A DNA stretch of 45,605 bases from JAWLHU01 sp041690255 (GCA_041690255.1 JAWLHU010000026.1:1-45605); one strand, 5' to 3'. Numbered from the stretch's first letter, positions 15,953 to 27,900 are shown. Notes: generated by a model not told the origin, from the letters alone. A program made the numbers and translations.

Positions 15953-16522
15953 ATGCCAAAGTTGATCGTCGGCCTCGGCAATCCCGGGGCCAAGTACGCC
16001 AATACCCGCCACAACGTGGGCTGGATGGCCCTGGACGCCTTTGCGAAGAAGCACGGTGTCACAGTGGAGAAGGCGGGCTTTCAGGGCGTGTACGGGGAGA
16101 TGCGGTGGGGGCCGCTGTCGGAGAAAGTGATCCTGTTGAAGCCTATGACCTTTATGAACCTGAGCGGGCGGTCACTGGCCCCGGCGTCTCGCTTTTACAA
16201 GATTGACCCCGCCGATGTACTGGTGATCTACGACGATATGGATCTGGATGTCGGCCGGCTTCGCCTGCGCGAGAAGGGGAGCGCCGGCGGCCACAACGGC
16301 ATGAAGTCCGTGATCCAGGAGTTGGGGTCGCAGGAGTTCCCGCGCCTTCGCATTGGCGTTGGCCGGCCCGCTCCGGGCTGGCAGGTGGTAGACTGGGTCC
16401 TGACCCCCTTTGGCACGGACGACGCCGCTACCATAGCGGGTACCCTGGATCGAGCGGCCGCCGCAATCGAATCCTTCCTGACCGATGGCATTCTCAAGGC
16501 GATGAATCTCTATAATGCATAA
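15953..16522 (+). CDS. pth: Peptidyl-tRNA hydrolase
   Basis: Pth releases tRNA from stalled peptidyl-tRNA, an essential recycling step. The 189-residue product is normal. VGLGNPGAKYANTRHNVGWM (about 5-24) contains the catalytic His and substrate-binding Asn. KPMTFMNLSG (about 62-71) and GGHNGMKS (about 110-117) complete the active site. The ATG at 15953 was chosen because CAAGGAG lies 7 bases upstream; the longer GTG reading lacks such a site. Downstream, two membrane protein genes follow closely (18 and 13 bases), so pth heads a short operon. Confidence 0.96.
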   Translation: MPKLIVGLGNPGAKYANTRHNVGWMALDAFAKKHGVTVEKAGFQGVYGEMRWGPLSEKVILLKPMTFMNLSGRSLAPASRFYKIDPADVLVIYDDMDLDVGRLRLREKGSAGGHNGMKSVIQELGSQEFPRLRIGVGRPAPGWQVVDWVLTPFGTDDAATIAGTLDRAAAAIESFLTDGILKAMNLYNA

Positions 16523-16540
16523 CGACCGGGAGGCGACGGC

Positions 16541-16963
16541 GTGGACCTGGCAGCAACGACGAAGCGCGGCGTAGTCTCCGGCGTCAAGGTCCTTTGGGAA
16601 CTAGCGAAGGTGATCGTGCCGGCCATGGTGGTAATCAACGTGTTGGACAAGACTGGGGTCCTGCATTACTTGACCGAGTGGCTGGGCCCGGTCATGGGCG
16701 TGTTCGGGCTGCCGGGAGAGTCGGCCCTGGTCCTGGTCACGGCCAACTTTGTCTCCTTCTACGGTGGCCTGGCCACGATTGTGGCCCTCGCCCTGCCCTT
16801 CAAGCAGACGACCATTCTAGCGGCCATGATGATGATCAACCACGCCGCTATCTCGGAGACAGCCCTAGTAGCTAAGGCCGGCGCCCGGGGCTCTTGGGTG
16901 CTGGCGATCCGAACTGTCGCCATGGTTCTGGTCGGTCTCATTCTAAACTGGGTCATGCCCTAG
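16541..16963 (+). CDS. Gate-domain (nucleoside recognition) membrane protein, first of a pair
   Basis: A 140-residue integral membrane protein with the nucleoside-recognition (Gate) domain pattern: VLWELAKVIVPAMVVINVL, then a conserved FVSFYGGLA and a C-terminal membrane helix (about 118-138). Three or four hydrophobic segments are visible. Gate domains occur in nucleoside transporters and in the paired spore proteins SpmA and SpmB, usually as two adjacent genes, which is the arrangement here. The GTG follows CGGGAGG. The function of this pair is not known; transport or spore maturation are possibilities. Confidence 0.72.
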   Translation: MDLAATTKRGVVSGVKVLWELAKVIVPAMVVINVLDKTGVLHYLTEWLGPVMGVFGLPGESALVLVTANFVSFYGGLATIVALALPFKQTTILAAMMMINHAAISETALVAKAGARGSWVLAIRTVAMVLVGLILNWVMP

Positions 16964-16976
16964 GAGGGTCTGCCGC

Positions 16977-17441
16977 ATGTTGCTTCAGTGGGCCTGGGAA
17001 GGTTTTCTCTCTGGCTTCATGAAGGTTCTGGCCCTCTGGTGGCTGGTACCGCTCTTCATAGCGATTCAGTTCCTAAAGGATTCAGGCTGGTTGGGCCAAC
17101 TCTCCAAGTGGATGCGTCCACTCCTCCGTCCGCTCCGTCTGCCCGACGAGGCCGGACTGCCCATGGTCGCGGGCTTGGCGGTTGGCCTGACCTACGGGGC
17201 CGGGGTGCTGATCCAGACCGCTGAAGAGGGCAAGCTGTCGAAAGATCAGTTGACGGTCATGTGCGTCTTCCTGGGCATTTGCCATGCGGTGGTTGAAGAG
17301 ACGATTCTCTTCACGGCGGTCGGGTCAAATGGGGTTCTGCTGATCGCTATTCGCTTTGTCACCGCCGCGATCTTCGGTTTTGGTGTCAGCCGGTTTACTC
17401 TAGGAGCTGCCATGGCCCGAACCGAGAAGGCCGGGGCGTAG
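16977..17441 (+). CDS. Gate-domain membrane protein, second of a pair
   Basis: A 154-residue integral membrane protein, partner of the preceding Gate protein (13 bases apart, strong AGGAGGG site). Hydrophobic segments lie at about 8-34, 60-78, 88-110 and 115-140. GLTYGAGVLIQ and ICHAVVEETILFTAVG contain polar residues inside membrane helices, as expected for the second half of a split Gate unit. It is probably a subunit of one complex with its neighbour; ligand unknown. Confidence 0.7.
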   Translation: MLLQWAWEGFLSGFMKVLALWWLVPLFIAIQFLKDSGWLGQLSKWMRPLLRPLRLPDEAGLPMVAGLAVGLTYGAGVLIQTAEEGKLSKDQLTVMCVFLGICHAVVEETILFTAVGSNGVLLIAIRFVTAAIFGFGVSRFTLGAAMARTEKAGA

Positions 17442-17510
17442 CCGCCAGCGGGGAAACGGGCCTGGCTTCGGAAAGAATTAGCTAGGTCGGGCACGGGCAG
17501 ACTCTCCCAC

Positions 17511-17969
17511 ATGATACGGACAGTCATGGTAACCGTTCTTGTCGCGATCCTCGCCGGGGCAGGAAACCTGGTCCTCTATCGGTGGAAGCGGAACAAGGCC
17601 GTGGTGACCCTGGTGCCCTGGTGGGAGGAGTTCTGTAAGCTCCTTGCCGTCCTATCCCTCTCCGGGCAGCCAATCCTGCCGGTCCACATCGTCTTTGGCA
17701 GCCTGGAACTGGGCCATGCCGCCTGGCAGGGTCAGCGATTTCTTGGGTTGATCAGCTTCTGTATACACGGGTTGACTGGCGGGGTGGCTGCCTACCTTGC
17801 CGGGGCAGCCGGGAATGTCCGCGGCGGTCTGCTCTTCGCCGTGCTGGGGGCCGCAACTCTGCACGTCCTGCTAAACGGGGCAGTGGTCGGGCTGGTCTTT
17901 CCGACGCTGGGGATATCGGGAGACCCGGTTGACCCCAGCCTTGGGGGTCGGTATAATTGGCGCGAGTGA
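17511..17969 (+). CDS. PrsW-like intramembrane protease candidate
   Basis: A 152-residue membrane protein with four to five hydrophobic segments. It carries the motif order of PrsW-type glutamic intramembrane proteases: EEFCK (EExxK, about 39-43), FGSLE (FxxxE, about 62-66), HGLTGG (about 84-89) and HVLLNG (about 117-122). Bacillus PrsW starts degradation of the anti-sigma factor RsiW; no anti-sigma gene is next to this one. It is shorter than PrsW proteins usually are, and the ribosome-binding site is weak, so the start is uncertain. The family call is my inference from motif spacing. The promoter for mfd lies inside the 3' end of this gene. Confidence 0.55.
   Translation: MIRTVMVTVLVAILAGAGNLVLYRWKRNKAVVTLVPWWEEFCKLLAVLSLSGQPILPVHIVFGSLELGHAAWQGQRFLGLISFCIHGLTGGVAAYLAGAAGNVRGGLLFAVLGAATLHVLLNGAVVGLVFPTLGISGDPVDPSLGGRYNWRE
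17929..17957 (+). promoter_or_regulatory. Sigma-A promoter of mfd
   Basis: TTGACC (17929-17934), a 17-base spacer and a consensus TATAAT (17952-17957). It overlaps the last codons of the PrsW-like gene and implies a leader of about 145 bases before the mfd ATG. Confidence 0.78.
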
Positions 17970-18004
17970 CTCTTTTCCAGTCTCATCCAAACAACACGCA
18001 GACT

Positions 18005-18038
18005 GGGCTGTAGCCCCCCACCTTTGGGGCTAGAGCCC
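18005..18038 (+). promoter_or_regulatory. Long hairpin in the mfd leader
   Basis: GGGCT-G-TAGCCCC (18005-18017) pairs with GGGGCTA-G-AGCCC (18026-18038), 12 bp with a single central mismatch and an 8-base loop. It starts about 40 bases after the predicted transcript start. No T-run follows, so it is a leader structure rather than a terminator. Confidence 0.5.
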
Positions 18039-18109
18039 TTCGAGGCGTTTAGACTCGGTCCCAGGCTCGGCCGATTGCCGGGCGGAATCCACCCGGGAGG
18101 GCTGCCCTC

Positions 18110-21811
<3,702 letters not shown>

Positions 21812-21820
21812 ACGCAAAGG

Positions 21821-21857
21821 CGCCCGGCCTGGACGAACTCGCCAGGTCGGGCTTTTC
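21821..21857 (+). terminator. Rho-independent terminator of mfd
   Basis: GCCCGGCCTGG (21822-21832) pairs with CCAGGTCGGGC (21842-21852), followed by TTTTC. Confidence 0.85.
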
Positions 21858-21937
21858 GATGGGCAACGGAGGTCTCATTGCCACATCCTGCATAGACTGT
21901 CACCGAAACACCCCAACAGGGCGGGCTGGCAAGAAGT

Positions 21938-21968
21938 GAATAGCCGCTGCCAGCCCTGCCGTATACTA
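21938..21968 (+). promoter_or_regulatory. Candidate sigma-G-type promoter of spoVT
   Basis: GAATA (21938-21942) and TATACTA (21962-21968) are separated by 19 bases and resemble the forespore sigma-G pattern (gnATA, about 18 bases, CATACTA). Bacillus spoVT is a sigma-G gene, so the match is expected. A sigma-A reading is weaker because no TTGACA-like -35 fits. Confidence 0.5.
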
Positions 21969-22012
21969 TCAACAACCGAGCCGAAGTCGCTGCCTACAGA
22001 GGAGGGTTGTAC

Positions 22013-22573
22013 TTGAAGGCCACAGGCATAGTCAGGCGTATTGACGACCTGGGCCGGGTTGTCATCCCTAAGGAGATCCGCAGAACCTTACGGATTCGGG
22101 AAGGCGACCCTCTGGAGATCTTTGTCGATCGGGATGGCGAAGTGATTCTCAAGAAGTACTCACCCATTGGTGAGCTTGGGGAGTTCGCCAAGGAGTACGC
22201 CGACTCTCTCTACGAGGCGATCGGGCATACTGCGCTGATTGCCGATCGCGACACGGTCATCGCTGTTGCCGGTGCCCCCAAGAAGGAGTTCCTCAACAAG
22301 GCCATCGGATCGCTGGTGGAGCGGGCCATGGAAGACCGCCGCTCGATCGTGGTGACCAAGGCTGGCGAGAACAAGAACCGGGGATCGATCATTGGTGACG
22401 AGGAGGATGAGAACCGGTTTGCGGTTTACGTCATCGCCCCCATTGTGGCGGGCGGTGATCCGATCGGAGCGGTGATCATCTGCTCGCGGGAGGCCGACGT
22501 GACCATGTCCGATACGGAGGTCAAGTTGGCAGAGACCGCGGCGGGGTTCCTGGCGAAGCAGATGGAGCAGTAG
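22013..22573 (+). CDS. spoVT: Stage V sporulation regulator SpoVT
   Basis: SpoVT is an AbrB-family DNA-binding regulator of late forespore genes. The product of 186 residues begins MKATGIVRRIDDLGRVVIPK, nearly identical to the Bacillus protein. The swapped-hairpin AbrB domain spans about 1-50, and a GAF-like domain spans about 55-180 (TALIADRDTVIAVAG, IIGDEED). The TTG at 22013 was chosen over the in-frame TTG at 22007 because GAGGAGGG ends at 22006, leaving a normal 6-base spacer only for the later codon. The position after mfd is the same as in Bacillus. Confidence 0.97.
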   Translation: MKATGIVRRIDDLGRVVIPKEIRRTLRIREGDPLEIFVDRDGEVILKKYSPIGELGEFAKEYADSLYEAIGHTALIADRDTVIAVAGAPKKEFLNKAIGSLVERAMEDRRSIVVTKAGENKNRGSIIGDEEDENRFAVYVIAPIVAGGDPIGAVIICSREADVTMSDTEVKLAETAAGFLAKQMEQ

Positions 22574-22599
22574 CCCCGACGATCTGTTTCCTTGATTGA

Positions 22600-22633
22600 C
22601 AGTAGCGGACGTTAGTGCCCGCTACTTTTTTTG
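22600..22633 (+). terminator. Rho-independent terminator of spoVT
   Basis: AGTAGCGG (22601-22608) pairs with CCGCTACT (22619-22626) and is followed directly by a run of Ts to 22632. Confidence 0.9.
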
Positions 22634-22712
22634 CCCCTACGGGCTGAGCAGGAACCTTGGGGATGAAGCGGGCGTCCAAACCCTGAAACGAGAGCAAGCA
22701 ACGGAGGCGTAG

Positions 22713-24368
22713 GTGGAGCACATGCCGTCTCGGAAACCGGAGTCATTCGTGCGCGGGGCGATGATCCTCTCCCTCGCAGCCCTGATCTCACGCCTTCTGG
22801 GTGCTCTCTACAAGCCCATCATCGCCCGCATTTTCGCCCCCTTCGACGGACACCTGGGCGCTGTGGGTATCGGTCTGACCCAGGTCCCGCTGACCGCCTA
22901 TCAGGTGGTTCTTGCCTTCACCTCGGTTGGACTGAACGTGGGGATCTCCAAGCTCATGTCGGAACGGCTTGCTCTGGGCGACGTGACTGGGGCCCGGCGG
23001 GTCTTTCGCGCCTCACTCACTCTCATGGCCTTGCTCGGTCTCCTGGCCTCCCTGGGGCTCTGGTTCGGGGCGCCCTGGATCGCTCAGGTGATCTCGCCGG
23101 ATCTGGCGGGTACGGTCCCGGGCTTTCGGGCCATGGCCCCGGCCGTCCTGATCACCTCGCTCCTGGCGGCCTATCGGGGCCTCTTCCAGGGGTTCCAGCA
23201 GATGTCCCCCTACGCCTACTCGCAGATCATTGAGCAGGTGATCCGGGTCGGGAGCGGCATGGTGCTTACCTGGTTCCTGGTGCGGATCTCGGTTCCCCTC
23301 GGCGCCGCCGGCTTCAATTTTGGCGACGTGCTGGGCGCCCTGGCCGGCCTGGTCTACATGCTGATCCTGGTGCGCCGGAGCGAGCGGGACCTCTGGAACG
23401 CCCCCCTGCTCGAGGAAGCGGCCACCCATGAGAGTGGCTCTATTCGGCGGCGTGTGAAACCGCTGCCGAACGGCTGGGGGCTGCTTCGTCGTATCTTCAT
23501 GGTAGCTGGACCGATCACGATCATCGGGGCGGTTGTGCCGCTCATGATGGCCGCTGACACCCTCTTTGTCTTCGATGCCCTGGAGAAGGTCGGGATCCGG
23601 GGGGCAGAGGCCCAGGCCCAGTACGGACTTCTCACGAACGTCTTCATGATCGTCTACCTGCCATCGATCTTCACCACAGCGCTCTACACCTCGATCCTAC
23701 CGGCGGTCTCGGCGGCGGTGGCGGTCGGACAGCGGGATCAGGCCCGGCGTAAAGCGGTGCAGGCCTATCGCCTTACCTTCCTACTGGCGCTGCCGGCGCA
23801 GGCGGGGCTCTACGCCGTGGCGACCGGCATCTACGCCCTGCTGTACGGCGACACGGCTGGCGGAGCGGTCATGGCGGCGATCTCCTGGGCGGCGGTGCCG
23901 ATCATGCTCCAGCAGATCACCAGCGGCATTCTGCAGGGGATTGGCAAGGTGGGCCTGCCGGTCCGGAACTTCGTGCTGGGCGCGCTTCTGAAGATTGGGC
24001 TGACCGCCTACCTGACGGTCCGCGCCGGCATTCATGGTGCAGCCTGGGCGACCGCCGCCGGGTTCGGTCTCGCCGCCCTTCTCAACCTGATCGATGTAGA
24101 GCGCCACCTGGGGCGCACCTTCATGACCCGCTCGATGCTCTTCAAGCCGGTGGCAGCCGCACTGGCGATGGTCGGGGGGATTCGGCTGGCGGAGCGGTAT
24201 CTACCAGCCGGCATCTGGTCAACCCTACTGCTAATCGGCGGTGGCGCCGGGATCTACGGCCTGGCGATCCTCCTGGTCGGCGGAGTCACCCGGCGCGACG
24301 TGGAGATGGTACCGCGACTTGGCCGACCCCTGGCCGCAATCCTCGGCCGAGCCCGCCTTCTGCGCTAG
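22713..24368 (+). CDS. yabM: SpoVB/YabM-type MOP-family flippase
   Basis: A 551-residue integral membrane protein of the polysaccharide-exporter/MurJ-like branch of the MOP superfamily. These proteins flip lipid-linked sugar precursors or are needed for spore cortex (SpoVB). Twelve to fourteen hydrophobic segments are visible. SFVRGAMILSLAALISRLLGALYKP near the start (about 13-37) is the family N-terminal signature. GTG 22713 follows GGAGG by 6 bases; ATG 22722 is an alternative. The slot after spoVT is that of yabM in Bacillus. A second, similar gene follows after 49 bases. Confidence 0.87.
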   Translation: MEHMPSRKPESFVRGAMILSLAALISRLLGALYKPIIARIFAPFDGHLGAVGIGLTQVPLTAYQVVLAFTSVGLNVGISKLMSERLALGDVTGARRVFRASLTLMALLGLLASLGLWFGAPWIAQVISPDLAGTVPGFRAMAPAVLITSLLAAYRGLFQGFQQMSPYAYSQIIEQVIRVGSGMVLTWFLVRISVPLGAAGFNFGDVLGALAGLVYMLILVRRSERDLWNAPLLEEAATHESGSIRRRVKPLPNGWGLLRRIFMVAGPITIIGAVVPLMMAADTLFVFDALEKVGIRGAEAQAQYGLLTNVFMIVYLPSIFTTALYTSILPAVSAAVAVGQRDQARRKAVQAYRLTFLLALPAQAGLYAVATGIYALLYGDTAGGAVMAAISWAAVPIMLQQITSGILQGIGKVGLPVRNFVLGALLKIGLTAYLTVRAGIHGAAWATAAGFGLAALLNLIDVERHLGRTFMTRSMLFKPVAAALAMVGGIRLAERYLPAGIWSTLLLIGGGAGIYGLAILLVGGVTRRDVEMVPRLGRPLAAILGRARLLR

Positions 24369-24417
24369 ACGGGGCGGGCTCGATCCCGTATCATGGGGGA
24401 GCAAGGGGGCTGTTTCC

Positions 24418-26022
24418 GTGCAGCAGGTCAAGACTGAAAGCTTCATGCGGGGCGCTCTCCTCATCACCGTGGGCTCCCTGATCTCACGCCTTCTCGGTGT
24501 CTTTTACCGGCCCCTGGCCCAGGGACCGCTGACCGATGATGGGCTGGCGCTGGTCTCTCCGCCCAACGCCGCCTACATGATCATCCTGGCCATTTCGTCA
24601 ATGGGTCTGAACGTCGCCATCTCTCGGCTCGTCTCGCAGAGACTGGCCGTTGGCGACCAACGGGGCGCCCGCCGGGTCATGCAGGTGTCCGCGCGGGTCC
24701 TGGCGATCAGTGGCGTGCTCTTCAGCCTCCTTTTCGCCGTAAGTTCGCAGTGGCTGGCGACGGTGCAGGGCTTCCCGGAGGCAATGCCCGGCTTCCTCGT
24801 CCTCGCCCCCGCCATTCTGCTGGTGACCGTTGAAGTGGCTTTCCGCGGGCTCTACCAGGGCATGCAACAAATGCGCCCCGCCGCCATGTCCATGGTGGTG
24901 GAGCAGGCAGGTCGGGTCTTTATTGGCCTGACCGGCGTTTACGCGCTCTCCCCCATTGCCCTGAACTTTGGCGCAGCGGCATATAACGGCGGCAACACCG
25001 TCGGCATTCTGCTCGGTGCCCTGTACGGGGTATGGGTCTACCTGCGGGAGCGGCCCATGAAGGAGTGGAACGACGTCGCCCCGGGGGTCGAGAGCTGGGA
25101 GAATGAGTCGTTCACCCGCCTGGCGGGCAAAATCCTCTCGATCGCCCTACCCCTCTCATTTCTGGGTGCTGTTGTGCCGCTCATGCTCCAGGTCGACACG
25201 GCGCTGATCACCAACCGCCTCACCGGTATTGGGGTAGACGCCGATGTAGCTAAGCGTGCCCTCGGCTATATTGGTAACGCCCAGCAACTGCGGGACCTCC
25301 CGCTGATCCTGGCGCAGGCGCTCTACGTCTCCCTGGTCCCCGCTGTCTCCGAGTCGATTGCCCAGGGCCGGCTAGATCAGGCCCGCTACCGGGCCGGGGC
25401 GGCGCTGCGGCTCACCTGGCTGATCGGCCTGCCGGCCACGGTCGGTCTGGCAATCGCTTCGCGTGAGATCTACGGCGTGCTCTATGCCGGATCGGGCTGG
25501 TACGTCCTCGCTCCGCTCGGTTGGTCGACCCTCTTCCTTATGCTCCAGCAGACATCCAGCGGGATTCTGCAGGGTATGGGGTTGATCTGGCTTTCGGTCA
25601 TCAACCAGTTAATCGGGGTCGCCGTCAAGGTGGTGCTCACCTACTGGTGGGTCGGAGTTCCATGGCTAAAGGAAAACGGCGCCGCCTGGGCGACGACCAT
25701 GGGGATCCTGATCGCCTGTGCTCTCAACCTGTGGTCCCTGCGCCGCCACTTCGCCCTGCGGATCGACTTCAAGGGGAACGTCTACCGGCCGTTGCTTGCA
25801 TCCACGCTCATGGGGTTGGTCCTCTACGTACTCGGTCCGATCCTGGGGGGCCTGGTGCCATGGGTGAGGATCGGGGGTCTTGTCCTGATCGGGGTCGGTG
25901 CCCTGGTCTACGGAGTCACGATCCTGGCGCTTGGTGGGGTGAGGGAGAGCGATATCCAGGTCCTGCCCGGTTCGGGTGGCCTGATCAGGCTGCTAAAGCG
26001 GCTCCGGCTGCTCCGGGACTAG
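24418..26022 (+). CDS. Second SpoVB/YabM-type MOP-family flippase (tandem paralogue)
   Basis: A 534-residue membrane protein that resembles the preceding one along its length: SFMRGALLITVGSLISRLLG at the N-terminus, then MGLNVAISRLVSQRLAVGD, parallel to VGLNVGISKLMSERLALGD in the first copy. Around fourteen hydrophobic segments are present. The GTG at 24418 was chosen because AAGGGGG lies about 8 bases upstream and the reading then begins with the family signature; the longer reading runs back into the end of the first gene. The pair looks like an old tandem duplication. It ends 15 bases before mazG, suggesting cotranscription. Confidence 0.86.
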   Translation: MQQVKTESFMRGALLITVGSLISRLLGVFYRPLAQGPLTDDGLALVSPPNAAYMIILAISSMGLNVAISRLVSQRLAVGDQRGARRVMQVSARVLAISGVLFSLLFAVSSQWLATVQGFPEAMPGFLVLAPAILLVTVEVAFRGLYQGMQQMRPAAMSMVVEQAGRVFIGLTGVYALSPIALNFGAAAYNGGNTVGILLGALYGVWVYLRERPMKEWNDVAPGVESWENESFTRLAGKILSIALPLSFLGAVVPLMLQVDTALITNRLTGIGVDADVAKRALGYIGNAQQLRDLPLILAQALYVSLVPAVSESIAQGRLDQARYRAGAALRLTWLIGLPATVGLAIASREIYGVLYAGSGWYVLAPLGWSTLFLMLQQTSSGILQGMGLIWLSVINQLIGVAVKVVLTYWWVGVPWLKENGAAWATTMGILIACALNLWSLRRHFALRIDFKGNVYRPLLASTLMGLVLYVLGPILGGLVPWVRIGGLVLIGVGALVYGVTILALGGVRESDIQVLPGSGGLIRLLKRLRLLRD

Positions 26023-26037
26023 AAGGAGGCCTTTCGC

Positions 26038-27126
26038 ATGGAAGCGTTGCTGCATGACCTGAAGCTGGACCTGTCGCAAGGCTTGGAGGTGCTGGATGCC
26101 GCCCACCTGGGTGCCCGTCCGCCATCCCGCGATCTACCGCTGATCGTACGCCGAACCTCCTCGGATCTGGTAGATGTGGTCGCACAGGTCCTCATCGCCC
26201 GTTATCCGGCGGAGCATCCGGTGACACTCTGGCGAGATGGCGACATGCAAACCGTTCTGCTGCATGAGTTGGAGAAGCAAGACTGGGCAGACTACGAGAC
26301 AAGCCTCTACCTCCCGCCGCTCAAGGCATCGGAGGCGGGTGAGACCCGCTGGCCGGCTGACCCGCTGGTGCAGGTTATGGCCAGGCTTCGGGCGCCGGAT
26401 GGCTGCCCGTGGGATCGGGAGCAGACCCATGAAAGCCTCCGCAAGTACATGCTGGAGGAGGCGTACGAGGCGGTCGAGGCGATCGACACGGGAGATCCTC
26501 GTCTGATCTGCGAGGAACTGGGCGACGTCCTCCTCCAGATCGTCTTCCATGCCCAGGTAGCCAGCGAGGCCGGGCAGTTTGACTTCCACGACGTGGTGGA
26601 GGGGATCACGGCCAAGATGGTGCGGCGGCACCCGCACGTCTTTGGCGATGCGGTCGCGGAGACCCCTGAGGCGGTTACCCGAACCTGGGAGGCGATCAAG
26701 CGGGCGGAAAAGGGAGGCAAGGCCACTGAGTCTGTCCTGGGCAAGGTTTCATCTGCCCTGCCGGCACTGACCAAGGCCTACGAGGTGCAGAAGCGGGCTT
26801 CCAAGGTTGGGTTTGACTGGAAGGAGATCGACGGCCCGGTGGCGAAAGTCCGGGAAGAGCTGGATGAGGTTCTCTCAGCCAGTGCCGATGAGCAGGAAGG
26901 GGAGTTGGGTGACCTGCTCTTTGCGGTGGTCAACCTGGCCCGCATGCTCAAGATTGACCCGGAAGTAGCCCTGGCGGGCACGGTGAGCAAGTTCAGCCGC
27001 CGCTTCAGGCACATTGAGCGCCGAACGGCCGAAATGGGCTTGAAAATGGAAGAGATGGCACTTGCTGAGCTGGACAAGTTGTGGGATGAGGCCAAGACCG
27101 CTGAATTTCGGCAAAAATCGGGGTAA
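26038..27126 (+). CDS. mazG: MazG/YabN nucleotide pyrophosphohydrolase with degenerate N-terminal domain
   Basis: MazG hydrolyses nucleoside triphosphates to monophosphates, cleaning the nucleotide pool. The 362-residue protein has two MazG units: the first after GCPWDREQTHESLRKYMLEEAYE with EELGDVLLQIVFHAQ (about 120-175), the second with EELDEVLSAS...GELGDLLFAVVNLARM (about 270-305). Bacillus YabN is about 490 residues with an N-terminal tetrapyrrole-methylase domain. Here only about 100 residues precede the MazG part; they resemble the end of that domain (LIVRRTSSDLVDVVAQVL, LHELEKQDW) without its SAM-binding start. The ATG follows AAGGAGG. Position after the flippases matches yabM-yabN. 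Confidence 0.92.
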   Translation: MEALLHDLKLDLSQGLEVLDAAHLGARPPSRDLPLIVRRTSSDLVDVVAQVLIARYPAEHPVTLWRDGDMQTVLLHELEKQDWADYETSLYLPPLKASEAGETRWPADPLVQVMARLRAPDGCPWDREQTHESLRKYMLEEAYEAVEAIDTGDPRLICEELGDVLLQIVFHAQVASEAGQFDFHDVVEGITAKMVRRHPHVFGDAVAETPEAVTRTWEAIKRAEKGGKATESVLGKVSSALPALTKAYEVQKRASKVGFDWKEIDGPVAKVREELDEVLSASADEQEGELGDLLFAVVNLARMLKIDPEVALAGTVSKFSRRFRHIERRTAEMGLKMEEMALAELDKLWDEAKTAEFRQKSG

Positions 27127-27233
27127 AAATATCCAAACCCGTAATTCGTGCAGAAGGAATTCACGAAAGCCCCGTTGAATACGGCTCAGCGGGATCAGAA
27201 CCCAAATTAAACCTCGAAAGGGGAGACCGATTC

Positions 27234-27503
27234 TTGAACAAGCAGGAACTGGTCGCTAGCGTCGCTGAGAAGGCGGGCCTGACGAAGAAGGATGCTGAGA
27301 AGGCTCTGAACGCTGTTGTCGACTCCATTAAGGACGCGCTGAACAAGGGTGACAAGGTCTCGCTCGTCGGCTTCGGCACGTTCGAAGTCCGCGATCGGGC
27401 TGCTCGCTCGGGCCGCAACCCGCAGACCGGCGCTCCCATCAAGATCCCCGCCGGCAAGGTTCCCGCCTTCCGTCCTGGCAAGGAACTGAAGGAGAGCGTG
27501 TAG
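27234..27503 (+). CDS. hup: HU family DNA-binding protein
   Basis: HU is the abundant nucleoid protein that bends DNA. The product is 89 residues, normal for HU. It starts MNKQELVASVAEKAGLTKKDAEKAL, and the DNA-contacting arm is VGFGTFEVRDRAARSGRNPQTG with the conserved proline turn. The start is TTG at 27234, with GAAAGGGGAG 8 bases upstream. It lies between mazG and rqcP; in Bacillus hbs is elsewhere. It has its own terminator. No clear promoter was found in the 107-base upstream gap. Confidence 0.96.
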   Translation: MNKQELVASVAEKAGLTKKDAEKALNAVVDSIKDALNKGDKVSLVGFGTFEVRDRAARSGRNPQTGAPIKIPAGKVPAFRPGKELKESV

Positions 27504-27515
27504 CCACTGCACGTA

Positions 27516-27556
27516 GACCGAGTCTCGCCCTGAGGCGGGGCTCGGTTTCTTCTTTG
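27516..27556 (+). terminator. Rho-independent terminator of the HU gene
   Basis: ACCGAG-T-CTCGCC pairs with GGCGGG-G-CTCGGT (27517-27546), followed by TTCTTCTTT. Confidence 0.85.
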
Positions 27557-27594
27557 GTTGGGTGTATTCGGGTTCTTGAGAGGAGCGATCGTTC

Positions 27595-27888
27595 ATGCGG
27601 ATTGATAAGTATCTCAAGGTCTCCCGCATCATCAAGCGGCGGACGCTGGCCAAGGAGGTCTGCGACGGCGACCGGGTACAGATCAACGGCAAGAAGGCGA
27701 AAGCGGGGACGGAGGTCAAGCCGGGCGACGTGGTCGCGATTGACTTCGGCCGGCGGCAGTTGCGCGTTCGGATTGTCGAGGTCCGGGAGAATGTCCGGGC
27801 CGCTGAGGCGAAGGAGCTTTACGAAGTAATTTCCGAAAGCTTCAAGCAGGAGAGCCTGCTGCCTCACCTGGAGGATGACCCCGAGTAA
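27595..27888 (+). CDS. rqcP: RqcP (YabO) S4-domain ribosome-quality-control factor
   Basis: RqcP is a small S4-domain RNA-binding protein that works with RqcH on stalled 50S subunits during C-terminal alanine tailing. The 97-residue product begins MRIDKYLKVSRIIKRRTLAKE, and DGDRVQINGKKAKAG (about 24-38) completes the S4 fold. The acidic tail (DDPE) is variable. The ATG follows GAGAGGAG by 8 bases. It follows mazG and HU, as YabO follows YabN in Bacillus. Confidence 0.94.
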   Translation: MRIDKYLKVSRIIKRRTLAKEVCDGDRVQINGKKAKAGTEVKPGDVVAIDFGRRQLRVRIVEVRENVRAAEAKELYEVISESFKQESLLPHLEDDPE

Positions 27889-27900
27889 GGGGGGAGCGTT

